Shown piece by piece: positions 18,917 to 22,171 of a stretch of DNA of 22,171 nucleotides. The DNA is from Lachnospiraceae bacterium (GTDB lineage Bacteria; Bacillota; Clostridia; Lachnospirales; Lachnospiraceae), in contig JAJQID010000159.1 in NCBI GenBank assembly GCA_021199405.1, positions 1 through 22,171 on the forward strand, in the 5' to 3' direction. The notes beneath the pieces were generated by a model. The model was given only the letters and a program-made list of their open reading frames with translations. It was not told the DNA's origin and did not search any database. The position numbers were made by a program, and so were the translations under genes. Positions within the stretch are counted from its first letter, which is position 1. The number at the start of each line of letters is the position of its first letter.

Positions 18917-19315
18917 CTACTTAATCACCGTAATGCGGGCCATGGCACGCATCAACGCTGTCTCCGCTCTGGCAATATCCGTCTCCGGCGTACGGCTGGC
19001 CAGTCTCGCCCTGGCGCGCTCTAAGGCTGCCTCCGCCCTGGCCCCGTCGATTTCCTCCGGCCACTCCACGATTTCCGCGAGGATCGTCACCTGATCCGGC
19101 AGAATTTCTACAAAACCGGCATGCAGTGCGGCCTCCTTCGCTTCGTTGTTCTCCATGCGGATGGTCAGGATCCCCGGTTTAATAATCACTGTCAGAGGAA
19201 TGTGCTTCGCATATACGCCGATCTCACCCTCTGTGGTGTTAAACTCCACCATTTCCACGTCCTGATCAAAGAACACGCGTTCCGGAGTAATAATCTGCAA
19301 TCTGAATTTCTCCAT
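18917..19315 (-). CDS. atpC: ATP synthase F1 epsilon subunit
   Basis: The 132-residue epsilon subunit of the central stalk, which links gamma to the c-ring and can inhibit ATP hydrolysis. The N-terminal beta-sandwich shows FRLQIITPERVFFDQDVEMVEF and GEIGVYAKHIPLTVIIKPG. The C-terminal helical hairpin (about 85-132) is Ala/Arg/Glu-rich (GARAEAALERARARL). Length is normal. GAGGAG is 9 bases before the ATG, and the gene lies 14 bases after atpD. It is the last gene of the operon. Confidence 0.96.
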   Translation of the reverse strand: MEKFRLQIITPERVFFDQDVEMVEFNTTEGEIGVYAKHIPLTVIIKPGILTIRMENNEAKEAALHAGFVEILPDQVTILAEIVEWPEEIDGARAEAALERARARLASRTPETDIARAETALMRAMARITVIK

Positions 19316-19329
19316 ACCGCCTGCTCCTC

Positions 19330-20721
19330 TCAGCTTACACGGGCCACCACATCATCGATGGTTCCGGCATTGATAAAATGACTCTCCGGAATGTCGTCAT
19401 ACTTGCCGGCCAGAATCTCGGAAAAGCCGCGGATCGTCTCACTGATGGGCACATACTTGCCGGACGTGCCTGTAAACTGCTCCGCCACAAAGAAGGGCTG
19501 CGACAGGAATCTCTGCACCTTTCTGGCTCTCGCCACCAGGACGCGGTCCGATTCCGACAGCTCATCCATTCCCAGAATAGCGATGATATCCTGTAATTCC
19601 TTATATCTCTGCAAAATCTCCTGTACACCCCGGGCCACCCTGTAATGCTCCTCTCCCACCACTCTGGGATCCAGAATGCGGGAAGTAGACTCCAGCGGAT
19701 CCACCGCCGGATAAATCCCCATCTCCACAATGGAACGGGACAATACCGTGGTAGCGTCCAGATGAGCAAAGGTAGTGGCAGGTGCCGGGTCCGTCAGGTC
19801 GTCCGCAGGCACATAGACCGCCTGCACAGAAGTGATGGAGCCGCTCTTTGTGGAGGTAATACGCTCCTGCAGCGCGCCCATCTCCGTAGCCAGCGTAGGC
19901 TGATAACCCACCGCAGAGGGCATCCGCCCCAGCAGGGCGCTGACCTCAGAACCAGCCTGAGTGAAACGGAAAATATTGTCAATAAATAATAAGACGTCCT
20001 TGCCGCCCTTATCACGGAAATATTCTGCCATGGTCAGGCCTGTCAGACCCACTCTCATACGGGCTCCCGGCGGCTCGTTCATCTGGCCGAAGACCATGGT
20101 GGTCTTATCTATAACCCCGGATTCTGTCATCTCGTGATAAAGATCGTTGCCCTCACGGGTCCGCTCTCCCACGCCGGTAAACACAGAATATCCGCCATGC
20201 TCTGTGGCAATATTCCGAATCAGCTCCTGAATCAGAACGGTCTTTCCCACGCCTGCGCCGCCGAACAGACCAACCTTGCCGCCCTTCTGATAGGGACAGA
20301 GCAGATCAATCACCTTGATTCCCGTCTCCAGAAGCTCTGTATCCGTAGACTGCTCCGCAAAGGCGGGCGCCGGCTTATGAATCGGTTCGTACGTGACGCC
20401 GGTAGGCTCCGGTTTATCATCGATGGCCTTTCCCAGCACATTGAAGATTCTTCCCAGGGTATTCTCTCCCACAGGCACGGTGATGGGCGCCCCGGTGGCT
20501 ACCGCCTCCATCCCCCTCACCAGACCGTCCGTAGGTCCCATGGCAATACAGCGAACCACATCATCTCCCAAATGCTGCGCCACCTCCACGGTCAGGGAGG
20601 TGCCATCCTTTCTCTGAATGGTGATTGCCTCGTTGATTTCGGGAAGTCCGCCCTGACTGAATTTGACGTCCAGCACGGCCCCGATAATCTGTGTGACCCT
20701 GCCAATATTTAACTCTGCCAT
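19330..20721 (-). CDS. atpD: ATP synthase F1 beta subunit
   Basis: The 463-residue catalytic subunit of the membrane-bound F1Fo ATP synthase. The P-loop GGAGVGKT (154-161), GERTREG with the catalytic Glu (186), Walker B DVLLFIDNIFR, and GRMPSAVGYQPTLATEMG are all intact. The regulatory DELSEED loop reads DELSESD here, with a Ser in the second acidic cluster. The ATG is preceded by GAGGAG. The gene sits between atpG and atpC, in the standard operon order. Confidence 0.98.
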   Translation of the reverse strand: MAELNIGRVTQIIGAVLDVKFSQGGLPEINEAITIQRKDGTSLTVEVAQHLGDDVVRCIAMGPTDGLVRGMEAVATGAPITVPVGENTLGRIFNVLGKAIDDKPEPTGVTYEPIHKPAPAFAEQSTDTELLETGIKVIDLLCPYQKGGKVGLFGGAGVGKTVLIQELIRNIATEHGGYSVFTGVGERTREGNDLYHEMTESGVIDKTTMVFGQMNEPPGARMRVGLTGLTMAEYFRDKGGKDVLLFIDNIFRFTQAGSEVSALLGRMPSAVGYQPTLATEMGALQERITSTKSGSITSVQAVYVPADDLTDPAPATTFAHLDATTVLSRSIVEMGIYPAVDPLESTSRILDPRVVGEEHYRVARGVQEILQRYKELQDIIAILGMDELSESDRVLVARARKVQRFLSQPFFVAEQFTGTSGKYVPISETIRGFSEILAGKYDDIPESHFINAGTIDDVVARVS

Positions 20722-20748
20722 TTAAGTCTCCTCTTTCCGGCCCGGACT

Positions 20749-21600
20749 CTAATTCAAAGCCTCCGCGCCTGCTATGATTTCTGTCAGTTCCGTTGTAATC
20801 GCGCCCTGTCTGGCCCTGTTGTACAAAAGCTCCAGATCCTGAATCATATCCTGCGCGTTGCTGGTGGCCGAATCCATGGCCTGCATTCTGGCGCCGTTCT
20901 CACTGGCCACACTCTCCACAAGGCCGCCGTAGATCAAACTGCTCAGATATTTGGGAATCAGCAGATTTAATGCCTCAGTCTCCTCCGGCTCAAAGTTCAT
21001 CAACGCCACCGCTCCCTTTTCCTGCTCTTCGGCCGGTTCCACCGGAAGCAGCCGAATCAGTCTGGCCTCATGAGTGACCGTGTTTTTGAAAGCGGTATAA
21101 GCCAGATAAATCTCGCCCACCTCGCCCGCGGCGTAACTCTCCAGCAAAAGCTCCGTCAATACCATCGCCTCCGCGTAAGACGGCGTCTCTCCCAGATCCG
21201 GATACGCCTTTTTGATCTGATAACCCGCTCTGGCCAGCGCATCCCGGCCCTTAGTGCCGATGGCGTAAATATCCAGCTCCTCCCTGGACAGCTCTCCCCT
21301 TGTAATCAGCTTGACAATATTGGAATTATATCCTCCGGCCAGACCCCGGTTGGATGTGATCGCCAGCACTGCCTTTCGCGGACTGTCATTACCATCAAGA
21401 TAGGGATGTCTGACGCCCTTTGTCTTTTCCAGAATGGACTGCACCGTGGAATACATACAGTCAAAATAGGATCTGGAGCGTTCCGCCCGCCCTCTGGCGT
21501 GCTGAAGCTTCACGGTGGAGACAAGCTTCATGGCCTTGGTAATCTGCTGCGTACTCTGTATGCTTGCTTTCCGCTTTTTGATATCACGGGTGGAAGCCAT
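20749..21600 (-). CDS. atpG: ATP synthase F1 gamma subunit
   Basis: The 283-residue rotor shaft of F1. Both terminal coiled-coil helices are recognisable: RDIKKRKASIQSTQQITKAM at the N-terminus and ARMQAMDSATSNAQDMI with LYNRARQGAITTELTEI at the C-terminus. The central Rossmann-like domain shows LAITSNRGLAGGYNSNI. Length is typical. GGGAGG lies 4 bases before the ATG, and the neighbours are atpA (24 bases upstream) and atpD (27 bases downstream). Confidence 0.97.
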   Translation of the reverse strand: MASTRDIKKRKASIQSTQQITKAMKLVSTVKLQHARGRAERSRSYFDCMYSTVQSILEKTKGVRHPYLDGNDSPRKAVLAITSNRGLAGGYNSNIVKLITRGELSREELDIYAIGTKGRDALARAGYQIKKAYPDLGETPSYAEAMVLTELLLESYAAGEVGEIYLAYTAFKNTVTHEARLIRLLPVEPAEEQEKGAVALMNFEPEETEALNLLIPKYLSSLIYGGLVESVASENGARMQAMDSATSNAQDMIQDLELLYNRARQGAITTELTEIIAGAEALN

Positions 21601-21624
21601 AAATCCTCCCTGCCTTTCCAGTTG

Positions 21625-22171
21625 CTATTTAAAAATCTCCTTGAAGGCTTCAATGGCTTTCACAAGCCTGGCCTCCGTATCCTCAGAGATCACCTTCTCC
21701 GTCTTAATGGCACTGGGAATCTCCGGATATTTTTCATTGATAAAATCGTAGAATTCCTTCTCAAACCGGGTAATCTCCGATGTAGGCACGTCCAGAAGAT
21801 ACTTATTAGTCACCACATAGAGAATCATTACCTGATATTCCACCGCCAACGGGGCATACTGTCCCTGTTTGAGCACCTCCTTGATGCGCTCCCCCTGGGC
21901 CAGACGCTGCGCTGTATCGGCGTCCAGATCGGAACCAAACTGAGCGAAGCTTGCCAGCTCTCTGTACTGAGCCAGCTCTGTCCGGATGGGTCCCGCTACC
22001 TTCTTCATACCCTTGATCTGAGCCGCTCCTCCCACACGGGAAACAGACAGCCCGGCGTTGACCGCAGGACGGAAACCGGAGTTGAACATCTCCGTCTCCA
22101 GATAAATCTGACCGTCTGTAATGGAAATCACGTTGGTGGGAATATAAGCCGATACATCCCCCGCCTGGGTC
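21625..22171 (-). CDS. atpA: ATP synthase F1 alpha subunit, C-terminal part (runs off right edge)
   Basis: The last 181 complete codons of the alpha subunit, the non-catalytic nucleotide-binding partner of beta. It begins in TQAGDVSAYIPTN and continues ISITDGQIYLE, FRPAVNAGLSVSRVGG (with the Arg finger that reaches the catalytic site) and the helical C-terminal domain to AFKEIFK. The GTG at 22129-22131 is an internal valine codon, not a start. The nucleotide-binding P-loop is outside the window. Confidence 0.97.
   Translation of the reverse strand, partial: TQAGDVSAYIPTNVISITDGQIYLETEMFNSGFRPAVNAGLSVSRVGGAAQIKGMKKVAGPIRTELAQYRELASFAQFGSDLDADTAQRLAQGERIKEVLKQGQYAPLAVEYQVMILYVVTNKYLLDVPTSEITRFEKEFYDFINEKYPEIPSAIKTEKVISEDTEARLVKAIEAFKEIFK

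Overview
The window looks like a chromosomal segment of a Clostridia-class Firmicute, most likely a Lachnospiraceae member. The grounds are moderate GC in genes with AT-rich spacers, strong AGGAGG-type ribosome binding sites, consensus TTGACA promoters, a three-part ECF transporter with a double-ATPase subunit, a glycine-rich N-terminus on a heterodimeric ABC exporter, and a compact atpA-G-D-C operon. Every confident protein gene lies on the minus strand, so transcription runs right to left. The one clear exception is an apparent plus-strand RNA unit at about 9615-10355.

Layout from left to right: the 5' part of a CDP-alcohol phosphatidyltransferase-like gene (1-207); a two-component system, sensor kinase and OmpR-type regulator (330-2219), with its own promoter; an ECF vitamin transporter, T, fused A-A' and S components (2409-5567); a two-gene operon of a HTH-Uma2 nuclease-like protein and a TetM/EF-G-like GTPase fused to a Rae1/YacP-type NYN ribonuclease (5742-9288); a 1.07-kb gene-free stretch (9289-10362) that holds divergent promoters and a long purine-rich plus-strand transcription unit; a heterodimeric ABC exporter pair (10363-14002) preceded by a TetR regulator (14156-14818); a YfbR-type 5'-nucleotidase (15070-15669); two uncharacterised genes, one a membrane-anchored 837-residue protein (15803-18808); and the end of the F1 ATP synthase operon (18917 to the right edge).

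The most unusual part is the middle. The GTPase-Rae1 fusion joins two activities that both address the ribosomal A site. It is translationally coupled to a DNA-binding nuclease-family protein whose promoter carries three perfectly phased 11-bp repeats. Divergent from this operon is a strong promoter that drives an apparent ~740-nt RNA without a normal gene. That RNA carries repeated cassettes made of a purine-rich ribosome binding site, a conserved CAGACCA-type spacer, ATG and a stop codon after only 3-5 codons. An ~80-nt unit of two cassettes occurs near the 5' end and again at the 3' end, just before a 12-bp hairpin and a bidirectional terminator. A functional link between the mini-ORF RNA and the ribosome-associated nuclease is my inference from position and from what is known of Rae1; nothing in the sequence proves it.

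The other units are familiar modules. The ECF genes import a vitamin-like compound, probably of the riboflavin class. The ABC exporter has the usual one-good-site, one-degenerate-site asymmetry, and its likely regulator is the TetR protein just upstream. The ATP synthase operon ends in a strong terminator.
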